A stretch of DNA of 21,501 nt, taken from assembly GCA_902489475.1 (NCBI GenBank), contig CABUAH010000030.1, positions 1-21,501 of the forward strand, given 5' to 3'. Position numbers and translations under genes: made by a program. This document shows, in pieces, positions 1 to 5,973 of this stretch (its first letter is position 1; every line of letters starts with the position of its first letter). This stretch comes from an uncultured Oscillospiraceae bacterium (GTDB lineage Bacteria > Bacillota > Clostridia > Oscillospirales > Ruminococcaceae). A model generated the notes under the pieces. It did no database searches and was not told the DNA's origin. It saw only the letters and a list, made by a program, of their open reading frames with translations.

Positions 1-48
1 CGAAGATACTTGGCGGGTGACTGCCCGGGAAAATAGGTAGTTGCCGAC
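1..48 (+). rRNA. 5S ribosomal RNA, 3' end (partial)
   Basis: The window opens inside a 5S rRNA gene. The stretch with GAAGATACTTGGC, GGGTGACTGCCCGGGA and AAATAGGTAGTTGCCG matches the conserved 3' third of bacterial 5S rRNA (helices IV/V and the closing strand). The 5' two thirds lie outside the window. The 3' end is estimated to within a few bases from where the terminal helix should close. A tRNA gene starts about eight bases later, so this is the tail of an rRNA operon that runs on into tRNAs. Confidence 0.85.
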
Positions 49-56
49 TTTTATAC

Positions 57-132
57 GCACCATTAGCTCAGTTGGTAGAGCAACTGACTCTTAATCAGTG
101 GGTCCACGGTTCGAGCCCGTGATGGTGTACCA
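57..132 (+). tRNA. tRNA-Lys (anticodon CTT)
   Basis: Complete cloverleaf. The acceptor GCACCAT pairs with ATGGTGT (one G-U pair), the anticodon stem is ACTGA/TCAGT, and the loop CTCTTAA gives anticodon CTT, which reads AAG. The T-arm carries GGTTCGAG and the 3' CCA is encoded. It is the first tRNA after the 5S gene and is probably co-transcribed with the rRNA operon. Confidence 0.95.
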
Positions 133-136
133 TTTT

Positions 137-211
137 GGCCCGTTGGTCAAGCGGTTAAGACTCCGGCCTCTCACGCCGGCAACGCGAGTTCGATTCTCGC
201 ACGGGTCACCA
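137..211 (+). tRNA. tRNA-Glu (anticodon CTC)
   Basis: The acceptor GGCCCGT pairs with ACGGGTC. The anticodon stem CCGGC/GCCGG encloses loop CTCTCAC, giving CTC, which reads GAG. The CCA end is encoded. It lies four bases after tRNA-Lys and is followed at once by a terminator-like hairpin. Confidence 0.95.
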
Positions 212-218
212 GATATTC

Positions 219-252
219 GCTGCTTGATCTTATCGGGCAGCTTTATTTTTTC
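219..252 (+). terminator. Rho-independent terminator inside the tRNA cluster
   Basis: GCTGCTTGAT and ATCGGGCAGC form a 10-bp stem (two G-U pairs) around the three-base loop CTT, followed by TTTATTTTTT. This has the full form of an intrinsic terminator. It sits between tRNA-Glu and tRNA-Met, so transcripts coming from the rRNA operon would be at least partly stopped here. Confidence 0.7.
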
Positions 253-259
253 TTTGTTC

Positions 260-336
260 GGGCCATTAGCTCAGTTGGTCAGAGCAACCGGCTCATAACC
301 GGTTGGTCCTGGGTTCGAATCCCCGATGGCCCACCA
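260..336 (+). tRNA. tRNA-Met (anticodon CAT, elongator type)
   Basis: The acceptor GGGCCAT pairs with ATGGCCC. The anticodon stem ACCGG/CCGGT encloses loop CTCATAA, giving CAT, and CCA is encoded. It has a paired first acceptor position and lacks the three G-C pairs of initiators, so it is not the initiator; that gene is at 10953. A CAT anticodon can also belong to a tRNA-Ile whose C34 is modified to lysidine, and I cannot exclude that from sequence alone. Confidence 0.85.
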
Positions 337-339
337 TAA

Positions 340-415
340 AGGGGTATAGCTCAGTTGGTAGAGCAGCGGTCTCCAAAACCGCGTGCCGAGGGTTCAAGTC
401 CTTCTGCCCCTGCCA
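340..415 (+). tRNA. tRNA-Trp (anticodon CCA)
   Basis: The acceptor AGGGGTA pairs with TGCCCCT (one G-U pair). The anticodon stem GCGGT/ACCGC encloses loop CTCCAAA, giving CCA, which reads UGG. The discriminator is G and CCA is encoded. It begins three bases after tRNA-Met, so the two are clearly one transcript. Confidence 0.95.
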
Positions 416-421
416 AAGCGT

Positions 422-456
422 AAACGGATGCCGTAAGGTGTCCGTTTTTGTTTTTT
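422..456 (+). terminator. Rho-independent terminator of the tRNA cluster
   Basis: AAACGGATGCC and GGTGTCCGTTT form an 11-bp stem (two G-U pairs) around GTAA, continuing into TTTTTGTTTTTT. It lies seven bases after tRNA-Trp. Confidence 0.9.
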
Positions 457-654
457 GCGAGAATGGTTTTAACGCGAGGCATACACTTTGAAAATCCGCT
501 TTTTGACGCCCGATTTGAGTGCCAATTTCACATCTGTTATCAATCGTTGGTAATATTTCGACTGCACAATATTAAAATAGCATCAATTTTATGGGTGTAT
601 TTTTTATTCAAAGCGTGTATAATGGGTTTATGATTTACGGAGGTAAGTGAAAAA

Positions 655-1247
655 ATGAATTTTAAAACAACTGCTGAACTACTGGAAGCATTAAATCCTT
701 TTATTAAAAATGCTAATATTACTGTTAGCAGCGAGAATAAAAGTTGGAGAAATCGGAGCTATAAATCAGATTATATAACGATTGATGAGAAAAATGATGT
801 TGGCATTGAGGTTTTTGACAATGAAATTACAGTTTTCTATTTTACGGACCACTGTCATTTTGAAGATTGTAGCTATGAGGATGGTGATATTATATCGAGA
901 TTGCTATAGATTTTTTGTTGGAACTTTTTCAACATCAAATACAGCATATAGAATTCTTCAAAGGTAAGTCGCTGTCTTCTGAAAAGTATTACATAATATA
1001 TAGAGATGGAAGAGAATCTAATTATATAGGCGGTACTTGGTTTGGACTCTCAAGGTTTATCAATCCTTTTGGTAAGAAGACCAGAAAGTCAACCACTTGG
1101 CAATATGATAAATTAAAAGGTTGTTTTACGACCCGCCAACCTAAAAGTCCTGCTTCTGATGCAATAGATGTAATTGATGTAAATGATGATTGTTATATTG
1201 AAATTTCGAAAAGTCATAATGAGATCTCTTGCCTCGATGCCACTTGA
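655..1247 (+). pseudogene. Hypothetical protein gene interrupted by a frameshift
   Basis: A well-placed start (ACGGAGG about ten bases before ATG 655) opens a frame of 84 codons that stops at 907-909. The reading continues in another frame to 1247. That frame has no stop from 888 onward and reads AIDFLLELFQHQ, then a basic and aromatic domain containing IGGTWFGLSRFINPFGKK. Restoring one base near position 900 joins the two halves into one protein of about 197 residues without a break. The first half is acidic and aromatic (VFYFTDHCHFEDC). The second half has no ribosome site and only a TTG as possible start. I do not recognise the family; small acidic proteins of this kind are often immunity-like or phage-derived, but nothing here proves that. 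A sequencing error is an alternative to true gene decay. Confidence 0.6.
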
Positions 1248-1404
1248 ATTATCGCATTGGCTGTCTTCCTAAGAATTTAAAATATGTTATCCAATCCATA
1301 GAAAATTTAAAAAAGGGGATATAAGTATATAGACTTATTTGTTTTAAGAACTTCTATTTTTCATACTGAAAAGCAGTAGAATGTTTAAATAATTATGTAT
1401 AATA
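1248..1404. other. Non-coding spacer before DUF421 gene
   Basis: AT-rich stretch without a credible reading frame. It holds one inverted repeat, ATAAGT-N6-ACTTAT (about 1320-1337), and TATAAT at 1398-1403, which has no good -35 partner at 17 bases. Confidence 0.5.
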
Positions 1405-1443
1405 AAACTCCGACAATGGCATACGCTGTTGTTGGAGTTTTTT
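1405..1443 (+). terminator. Rho-independent terminator upstream of the DUF421 gene
   Basis: A 16-bp stem, 1405-1420 with 1425-1440 (several G-U pairs), encloses the loop ATAC and ends in a run of six T. It probably ends transcription from the disrupted gene at 655-1247. It lies about 140 bases before the DUF421 start, so that gene needs a promoter downstream of the hairpin or read-through. Confidence 0.85.
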
Positions 1444-1579
1444 GTGGTTATTTGGAATAATTCAGGTAATAGTATTGTTGTTAAGTCGCTGTAACCGAAG
1501 GCTTTTACATGGTATATTTTCGTGTTATGGCATTCTGTGTATGGCGAAAGAAGTTTTAGTGGATTTTAGGAGTGGTTGC

Positions 1580-2257
1580 ATGGACTTTTTACAGATTGTT
1601 CTTACATCGCTGTTTTCAGCGCTGGCTTTATTTGTTATAGCAAAAATAATGGGACATAAGCAAATGTCCCAACTTGATTTATTCGATTATATAACAGGAA
1701 TAACCATAGGATCAATTGCAGCTGAATTTGCAACTGATCTTGACTCTCCGTGGAGACCTTTGACCGCAATGATTATTTACGGAGGAATTTCAATAACTTT
1801 GAGCATTCTATCGAGCAAGTGTCCTAGAATGAGAAAGATTATAAACGGAACTCCGACGATTATTATGGACAATGGAAAGCTGTATCGTAAAAACATGAAA
1901 AAGGCTAAGCTCGATTTAAGCGAGTTTATGGTTATGTGCAGACAGGAAGGATATTTTAATCTGGATAATATACAAACCGCTGTTTTTGAATATAACGGAC
2001 GACTTACAGTTCTTCCGGTAAGCAATCAACGTCCTGTTACACCGAAAGATATGAATATATCTCCTGAAGCAGAGCTTATCAGTACCGAAGTTATCATGGA
2101 CGGACGGATAATGGACGAGAATTTAAAAAGAAAAGGACTTGATTCCGCATGGCTTCAAAAGGAATTAAAGACGCAGGGCTATAACAGCGCCAAGGAAATA
2201 TTCTTAGGTGTAGTAGACCAAAATAACAAACTGTCTTTGTTCACCGGCGATGATTAA
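1580..2257 (+). CDS. DUF421 family membrane protein (YetF/YdfR-like)
   Basis: Protein of 225 residues. Two or three hydrophobic segments fill the N-terminal 80 residues (FLQIVLTSLFSALALFVIAK, then ITGITIGSIAAEFAT and MIIYGGISITLSIL). A soluble domain follows with GTPTIIMDNGKLYRKNMKKA and an acidic C-terminal part. This is the arrangement of the DUF421 family, known in Bacillus as YetF/YdfR/YrbG; I recall no settled biochemical role, although members are seen in sporulation and cell-surface contexts. I chose ATG 1580 because AGGAGTGG lies eight bases upstream and the protein then starts directly at the first membrane segment; the frame is open to 1442, but that extension has no ribosome site and runs back into the terminator. 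Confidence 0.85.
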   Translation: MDFLQIVLTSLFSALALFVIAKIMGHKQMSQLDLFDYITGITIGSIAAEFATDLDSPWRPLTAMIIYGGISITLSILSSKCPRMRKIINGTPTIIMDNGKLYRKNMKKAKLDLSEFMVMCRQEGYFNLDNIQTAVFEYNGRLTVLPVSNQRPVTPKDMNISPEAELISTEVIMDGRIMDENLKRKGLDSAWLQKELKTQGYNSAKEIFLGVVDQNNKLSLFTGDD

Positions 2258-2330
2258 AGATCAAAATAAAGCGAAAAAAACTTTTTCGTACAGAAAAACT
2301 ATGTGCTGGATATAGAATGTTTATAACCGT

Positions 2331-2475
2331 GAACGGATGCCCGCCTTTTAGGCGGCGGTCATCTACATCTTTCAGTAGGGGCTTAACCCCCTACTGAAAC
2401 CCTAAGTGGCTTCGCCTTTCGTTCACTTGTTGAATAACGGGGCGGTGCCCCTTATTGAAAGTCGGGCATTGCTTG
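2331..2475 (+). repeat. Structured non-coding repeat, copy 1
   Basis: Series of hairpins without an open frame: CCGCC-tttta-GGCGG (2341-2355); the 12-bp stem TTTCAGTAGGGG with CCCCTACTGAAA (2370-2399); then ACCCTAAG and a small TTCG-loop hairpin; then AATAACGGGGC/GCCCCTTATT (about 2432-2455). The same order, and the shared block ACTGAAACCCT(A/G)AG, return in copy 2 at 3524-3670. The layout resembles the structured right ends (omega-RNA region) of IS200/IS605 elements, but no transposase or tnpB is present; this resemblance is from memory. It fills most of the gap between the DUF421 gene and the vanY-type gene. Confidence 0.55.
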
Positions 2476-2529
2476 GCTTTTTTGCTTGTATCATCAACAT
2501 CTGAGCTTTTCTGAAATACACGCTGCTGA

Positions 2530-3345
2530 TCAGTCCTGATATTCTGATTTAACGCCTAGATATTCTTCAAGGCAAAGTCCGGCTTCTGATATTTCCTGAG
2601 CAGCTTTGATTCCAACATATCTTATGTGCCAAGGCTCATATTTGTATCCGGTTTGTTCTTCCTTTTCTTTTGGAAATCTTATTATAAAGCCGTATTTTGC
2701 ACAGTTATCGTTAAGCCAAATAGCTTCCGCTGTGCCGGCAAAGCTGTCCTCAGTGGTGTTAACATCCATGCAAAGCCCACTTTGATGTTCGGAATATCCC
2801 GGTCTGGCAGAAACCCTGTCGGCATATTCCTTACCCTTGTTTTCAACATGAACATTATATTGATACTGCTGATCCGCATAGCTTCTGTATCCGGAGCAAA
2901 TGTATAAATTGATCCCATCATTTGCGGCATCCGATTGCATATTTTCAAACGCTGCTAAGGTCTCTTGGCTTAGTCCCGGGTCATAGCTTGACGGAAGCGA
3001 GTAGGTTTTATTTACTATTAAAATTCCATCTATATATGTTCGTCCGTCAATGACTTCGGTTTTATGCTCTGAGACAGGTTGTTCGTCGGTTTGTTCAGTA
3101 GAAGAGAAAGTGCTTTGCGAAAACGAAGAATCAGTAGAAAAAGATGAGCTTTCTGCGACAGAAGCACTTACAGGAACGCTTTCGTTCCCATTGTTTTTAA
3201 AGGAAAAGTATATAACTGTTATTATCAGAGCGACAATGAAAATCAGTATAATTAGTATTTTAAAATCATTTTGCTTGCGTTTGCGGTCAGCTTCACGGCG
3301 CCTTTTTTGTATTGCTTCTTCGTTTTCAAAGTGGTATTTACACAT
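2530..3345 (-). CDS. D-alanyl-D-alanine carboxypeptidase, VanY/M15B family
   Basis: Protein of 271 residues. It has a charged cytoplasmic N-terminus (1-28), one membrane helix (about 29-48), a Ser/Thr-rich linker (50-95) and a zinc peptidase domain (about 105-262) outside the cell. Diagnostic motifs are SGYRS (151-155), SEHQSGLCMD (zinc ligands H187 and D194) and EPWH (catalytic E237, ligand H240). M15B enzymes remove the terminal D-Ala of peptidoglycan stem peptides, shaping cross-linking. There are no vanR/S/H/A/X neighbours, so this is a housekeeping-type enzyme and not glycopeptide resistance. The neighbouring Fem-type gene also acts on stem peptides, so the pair has a cell-wall theme. 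The ribosome site is weak (GGACAGG, about 13 bases before the ATG). Confidence 0.9.
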   Translation of the reverse strand: MCKYHFENEEAIQKRRREADRKRKQNDFKILIILIFIVALIITVIYFSFKNNGNESVPVSASVAESSSFSTDSSFSQSTFSSTEQTDEQPVSEHKTEVIDGRTYIDGILIVNKTYSLPSSYDPGLSQETLAAFENMQSDAANDGINLYICSGYRSYADQQYQYNVHVENKGKEYADRVSARPGYSEHQSGLCMDVNTTEDSFAGTAEAIWLNDNCAKYGFIIRFPKEKEEQTGYKYEPWHIRYVGIKAAQEISEAGLCLEEYLGVKSEYQD

Positions 3346-3382
3346 AGATTAAATAGCCTGTCCTTTCTGTTCGTTATTGAAA

Positions 3383-3412
3383 ATAATATCATAAACAAGA
3401 GGAGTGTGTCAA
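3383..3412 (-). promoter_or_regulatory. Sigma-A promoter for the VanY-type gene
   Basis: Read leftward: TTGACA (3412-3407), 18-base spacer, TATTAT (3388-3383). It lies about 40 bases before the start codon. Confidence 0.65.
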
Positions 3413-3466
3413 GTAATTAGTTGTGTCAAATAAAGCCATATGGTGTTTTGGTTTTGTTTTGTCGGG

Positions 3467-3495
3467 TTGCATTTTGTAAATTTTTGTGGTATTAT
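3467..3495 (+). promoter_or_regulatory. Sigma-A promoter for the Fem-type gene
   Basis: TTGCAT (3467-3472), 17-base spacer, TATTAT (3490-3495). Transcription would start near 3502, which gives a leader of about 200 bases that contains the whole of structured repeat copy 2. Confidence 0.55.
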
Positions 3496-3523
3496 ATTAA
3501 AGAAAATGAAAATATAACCTAAG

Positions 3524-3670
3524 CGCAGATGTCCCCACCTCTAAGGCGGTGGGTTACATTTCAGAATTTCAGTGTAAGTTTAATCTCCCACTGAAACCCT
3601 GAGGAGCTAACGCTCCCGGCGCAGGTTGCAATCTGTCGCAAGTTCTGCTCCTTGCAAGCAAAGCAGAGCT
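3524..3670 (+). repeat. Structured non-coding repeat, copy 2 (in the Fem-type gene leader)
   Basis: Hairpins in order: CCCACC/GGTGGG (3534-3553), TTTCAGTG/CACTGAAA (3567-3596), GGAGC-taac-GCTCC (3603-3616), and TTCTGCT-cc-TTGC with GCAA-AGCAGAG (3643-3668). Hairpin order and the block CACTGAAACCCTGAG match copy 1, while most loops differ, as expected when structure is conserved more than sequence. The region has no credible coding frame. It lies between the promoter at 3467 and the ribosome site at 3688, so it would be part of the mRNA leader. Confidence 0.55.
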
Positions 3671-3703
3671 TGTTCCAATTTAAATTTAAGGTGGTAAGTT
3701 AAC

Positions 3704-4804
3704 TTGGAGATACTTGATAAATCTAATAAGGCTCTTTGTGAAGAATATGAAAATTTCGCTGAAACTCATAAAAACGGTACATTTTTACAGTCGATTAACT
3801 GGCCTAAGGTTAAAGATCAATGGGATTGGGACGCAATAATTTCCAGGGATAACGACGGCAATATTGTCGGAACTTGTCTTGTGCTTGTAAGAAGAATTCC
3901 TATTTTCGGCTGTTCATTCTTGTATGCTCCTCACGGTCCTGCCTGTGACTGGCATGATAAGGCTGTTATGGAGGATTTGTTTGAGGGCGTTAAGGTGTTG
4001 GCGAAAAAACATAAATGCTATGACTTTATGTGGGATCCCTGCTGTGAGGAGGGGGACAGAGAAGCTATAGAGCTTATAAAATCAATGGGATTTAGTTTTA
4101 TAGAAGATGCTCCGGAGCTTTCGACTATTCAGGCGAGAAATAACTATATGCTTAGAGATATTAAGGGAAAAACCGAGGATGAGGTTATGATGACCTTTAA
4201 ACCCGATTGGAGAAACCGAATCAGAAAGGCTTCAAGAAAAGGAGTTGTTTGCAAAGCTTGCGGAAAAGAGGCACTTGATGATTTTTATCCGCTGATGCAG
4301 GAGACAGGAACTCGTGACGGTTTTGCTATAAGACCTAAAGAGTATTTTGAGAAGATGCTTGACGCTTTGGGTGAAGAACATTGTAGATTGTTTGTATGTT
4401 ATGTAAATAATGAGGATACTAACGGAGAGGAGGTTCCTGTTTCGGGAGCTGTTACAACGCAGTATGCCGGAAAAACCTGTTATGTATATGGCGCTTCGTC
4501 AAATAAATACAGAAATACTATGCCTAATTACCTGATGCAATGGACTATGATTCAGTGGGCATTAAAAAACAATGATTTCATTTACGACTTTCAGGGAATT
4601 CCTTTTTACAAGGACGAAACTCACCCGAATTACGGGGTGTACAAGTTTAAAAAAGGCTTTAACGGAGAGGTCGTAACATATGCCGGAGAGTTTTATTACT
4701 GCTTCTCGCCGTTTAAGAAGAGGCTTGTGACGGTATTTGAAAAGATTTACAGAGGTATGCATGAGATTCAAAGAAGATTTAAAGTGAAGTTTAGACATAA
4801 GTAA
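3704..4804 (+). CDS. FemAB/FemX-type peptidoglycan aminoacyltransferase
   Basis: Protein of 366 residues, close to the usual length for FemX/MurM-like enzymes. These proteins, built from two GNAT-like domains, use aminoacyl-tRNA to add residues to the lysine (or equivalent) side chain of lipid-linked peptidoglycan precursors in the cytoplasm. Supporting stretches are an N-terminal FLQSINWPKVK (compare the family's 'QS..W...K'), FLYAPHGPACDW, FKPDWRNRIRKASRKGV (about 166-182, typical of the family), and near the C-terminus DFQGIP...NYGVYKFKKGFNGE, a strong Fem signature, ahead of a basic tail. The start is TTG 3704, supported by AAGGTGG nine bases upstream; no better ATG exists. Which amino acid is transferred cannot be read from sequence. 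Confidence 0.88.
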   Translation: MEILDKSNKALCEEYENFAETHKNGTFLQSINWPKVKDQWDWDAIISRDNDGNIVGTCLVLVRRIPIFGCSFLYAPHGPACDWHDKAVMEDLFEGVKVLAKKHKCYDFMWDPCCEEGDREAIELIKSMGFSFIEDAPELSTIQARNNYMLRDIKGKTEDEVMMTFKPDWRNRIRKASRKGVVCKACGKEALDDFYPLMQETGTRDGFAIRPKEYFEKMLDALGEEHCRLFVCYVNNEDTNGEEVPVSGAVTTQYAGKTCYVYGASSNKYRNTMPNYLMQWTMIQWALKNNDFIYDFQGIPFYKDETHPNYGVYKFKKGFNGEVVTYAGEFYYCFSPFKKRLVTVFEKIYRGMHEIQRRFKVKFRHK

Positions 4805-4816
4805 GCATAAAAACAG

Positions 4817-4853
4817 GGCTGATGCACCAATATCAAGGTACATCAGCCTTTTT
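4817..4853. terminator. Bidirectional terminator between convergent genes
   Basis: GGCTGATG pairs perfectly with CATCAGCC, with a further ACC/GGT inside. TTTTT follows on the plus strand and an A-run precedes it, giving U-rich tails in both directions. It can serve the Fem-type gene (rightward) and the lipoprotein gene (leftward). Confidence 0.88.
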
Positions 4854-4870
4854 GCATAAATAAATGTAAA

Positions 4871-5503
4871 CTAACTTATTTTCTCAACACTTACTACATC
4901 AGTTATCGTTGGAGGTCCGGTTTCTACAATTTCGCAATCTCCTCCGACAATAACCTTGATCTTATCTCCTGATTTAATATCAGGAGAAACCTTATAGTTT
5001 TGAAAATATTCAAGTTGTGCCTCGCCGATCTTATTTCCGTTACCGTCATCAAGCTCAGCATCTACTAACGTAATATGTCCGTCATCTGCTTTAAGTACAG
5101 TAGCTTCAAAAGAGTTTTCTTTACTTTCACCTATTTTTTCTATGCTCTTTATATCGTATATAATAGGAGGATATGATTCTTTCATTCCTATAACATCTCC
5201 CCGAAGGGTAACCTTTATTTTATCTCCTGCCTTAATGTCAGAAGCAACTTCGACATTGTCATCATATTCCAAACGTGCCTTGCCTATTTTACCGTTAGCA
5301 GAATCTATGACGTAGTCAGACTCTATCAAATCAATATGCCCACTATCAAGCACCATAAGCACCGCAGCTTCAAATGAAAGATTTTTATATGTTGTAGTAG
5401 TTGTAGCTTTAGTCGTATCATCTTTTTTCGACGAAGAATCCTCCGAACATCCGACAAGCAAAAGCATACAAAGAACCGATAAAACAATAGATTTTAATTT
5501 CAT
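4871..5503 (-). CDS. Lipoprotein with two tandem repeat domains
   Basis: Protein of 210 residues with a lipoprotein signal peptide: KLK, a hydrophobic core, and the lipobox LLVGC with the lipidated cysteine at residue 19. A Ser/Lys/Asp/Thr linker follows (20-38). Two similar domains of about 80 residues come next: residues 43-124 (SFEAAVLM...GHIDLI...IGKARLEY...DIKAGDKIKV...PPIIYDIKSIEKI) and 131-209 (SFEATVLK...GHITLV...IGEAQLEY...DIKSGDKIKV...PPTITDVVSVEKI). Each looks like a small beta-barrel. The pattern recalls DUF3221/YobA-like lipoproteins, but I am not certain of the family. The frame is open further upstream; I took ATG 5503 because AAGGAGGG precedes it and the signal peptide starts there. 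It probably sits on the outer face of the membrane; function unknown. Confidence 0.82.
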   Translation of the reverse strand: MKLKSIVLSVLCMLLLVGCSEDSSSKKDDTTKATTTTTYKNLSFEAAVLMVLDSGHIDLIESDYVIDSANGKIGKARLEYDDNVEVASDIKAGDKIKVTLRGDVIGMKESYPPIIYDIKSIEKIGESKENSFEATVLKADDGHITLVDAELDDGNGNKIGEAQLEYFQNYKVSPDIKSGDKIKVIVGGDCEIVETGPPTITDVVSVEKIS

Positions 5504-5523
5504 GACAAGACCCTCCTTGTTAC

Positions 5524-5553
5524 GGTATCCATAAATTAATAAGACCGGATACC
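5524..5553 (-). other. Hairpin in the lipoprotein mRNA leader
   Basis: GGTATCC and GGATACC form a 7-bp stem with a 16-base loop, ending about ten bases upstream of the AAGGAGGG ribosome site. It could affect translation, but no U-tract or known riboswitch pattern is visible. Confidence 0.35.
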
Positions 5554-5658
5554 TTTGAATTGATTTTGCCCTCCATTTCCAGTCAATTATCAATTTCTTA
5601 GTTTTCAATCAGTGGTAAGCTTAAATCCACTTACAACCGCAAATATATCTGCACCTAT

Positions 5659-5687
5659 ATTGTAATATATTTTCAACAAACTGTCAA
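5659..5687 (-). promoter_or_regulatory. Sigma-A promoter for the lipoprotein gene
   Basis: Read leftward: TTGACA (5687-5682), 17-base spacer, TACAAT (5664-5659). This gives a leader of about 150 bases before ATG 5503. Confidence 0.7.
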
Positions 5688-5883
5688 TAAATTTTCAGAA
5701 TATTTCATAGTTTTGTGAGGAAAGTATAAAAATGTCCTTGTTCTTTGTTTAAACTGCCATATTTAATGTCAAATCAACAGGTTATTAAACAAAAACACTT
5801 ATTTTTAGACACCTGTGAAAAATAGCTAAAAAAGTCATTTGTTAACATATATATTTTGATATATTTCTATGCGAAAGTTATAT
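5688..5883. other. AT-rich intergenic spacer between divergent genes
   Basis: No credible gene between the lipoprotein promoter and the alcohol dehydrogenase promoter. It contains one isolated TTGTTAA (5839-5845), a half site of the Rex type, without a matching right half. Confidence 0.5.
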
Positions 5884-5912
5884 TTGAGTTGAAATAAAAA
5901 GTGTGTTAAAAT
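5884..5912 (+). promoter_or_regulatory. Promoter of the iron alcohol dehydrogenase gene
   Basis: TTGAGT (5884-5889), 17-base spacer, TAAAAT (5907-5912). The expected start near 5919 leaves a leader of about 55 bases before ATG 5974. Confidence 0.55.
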
Positions 5913-5920
5913 GTTAACAA
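5903..5920 (+). promoter_or_regulatory. Rex-like redox operator
   Basis: GTGTTAA-AATG-TTAACAA matches the Firmicute Rex consensus TTGTTAA-N4-TTAACAA at 13 of 14 defined positions. It covers the -10 box and probable transcription start of the alcohol dehydrogenase gene, a repressing position. Rex is known to control fermentation dehydrogenase genes in clostridia in response to NADH/NAD+. The match is seen in the sequence; binding is inferred. Confidence 0.6.
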
Positions 5921-5973
5921 AGGGCAGGCATAAACTTTGCCTTGAAAAATTTATAAATTTGGAGGAAAATAAA

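Noticed and set aside
98..491. Open frames across the tRNA cluster
   Set aside because: They are translations of tRNA genes.
2272..2288. CGAAAAA-aac-TTTTTCG hairpin as terminator of the DUF421 gene
   Set aside because: A/T-rich 7-bp stem without a following T-run; too weak to call.
2530..3345. Part of a vancomycin-resistance cluster
   Set aside because: The enzyme is VanY-like, but no vanR, vanS, vanH, ligase or vanX gene is next to it.
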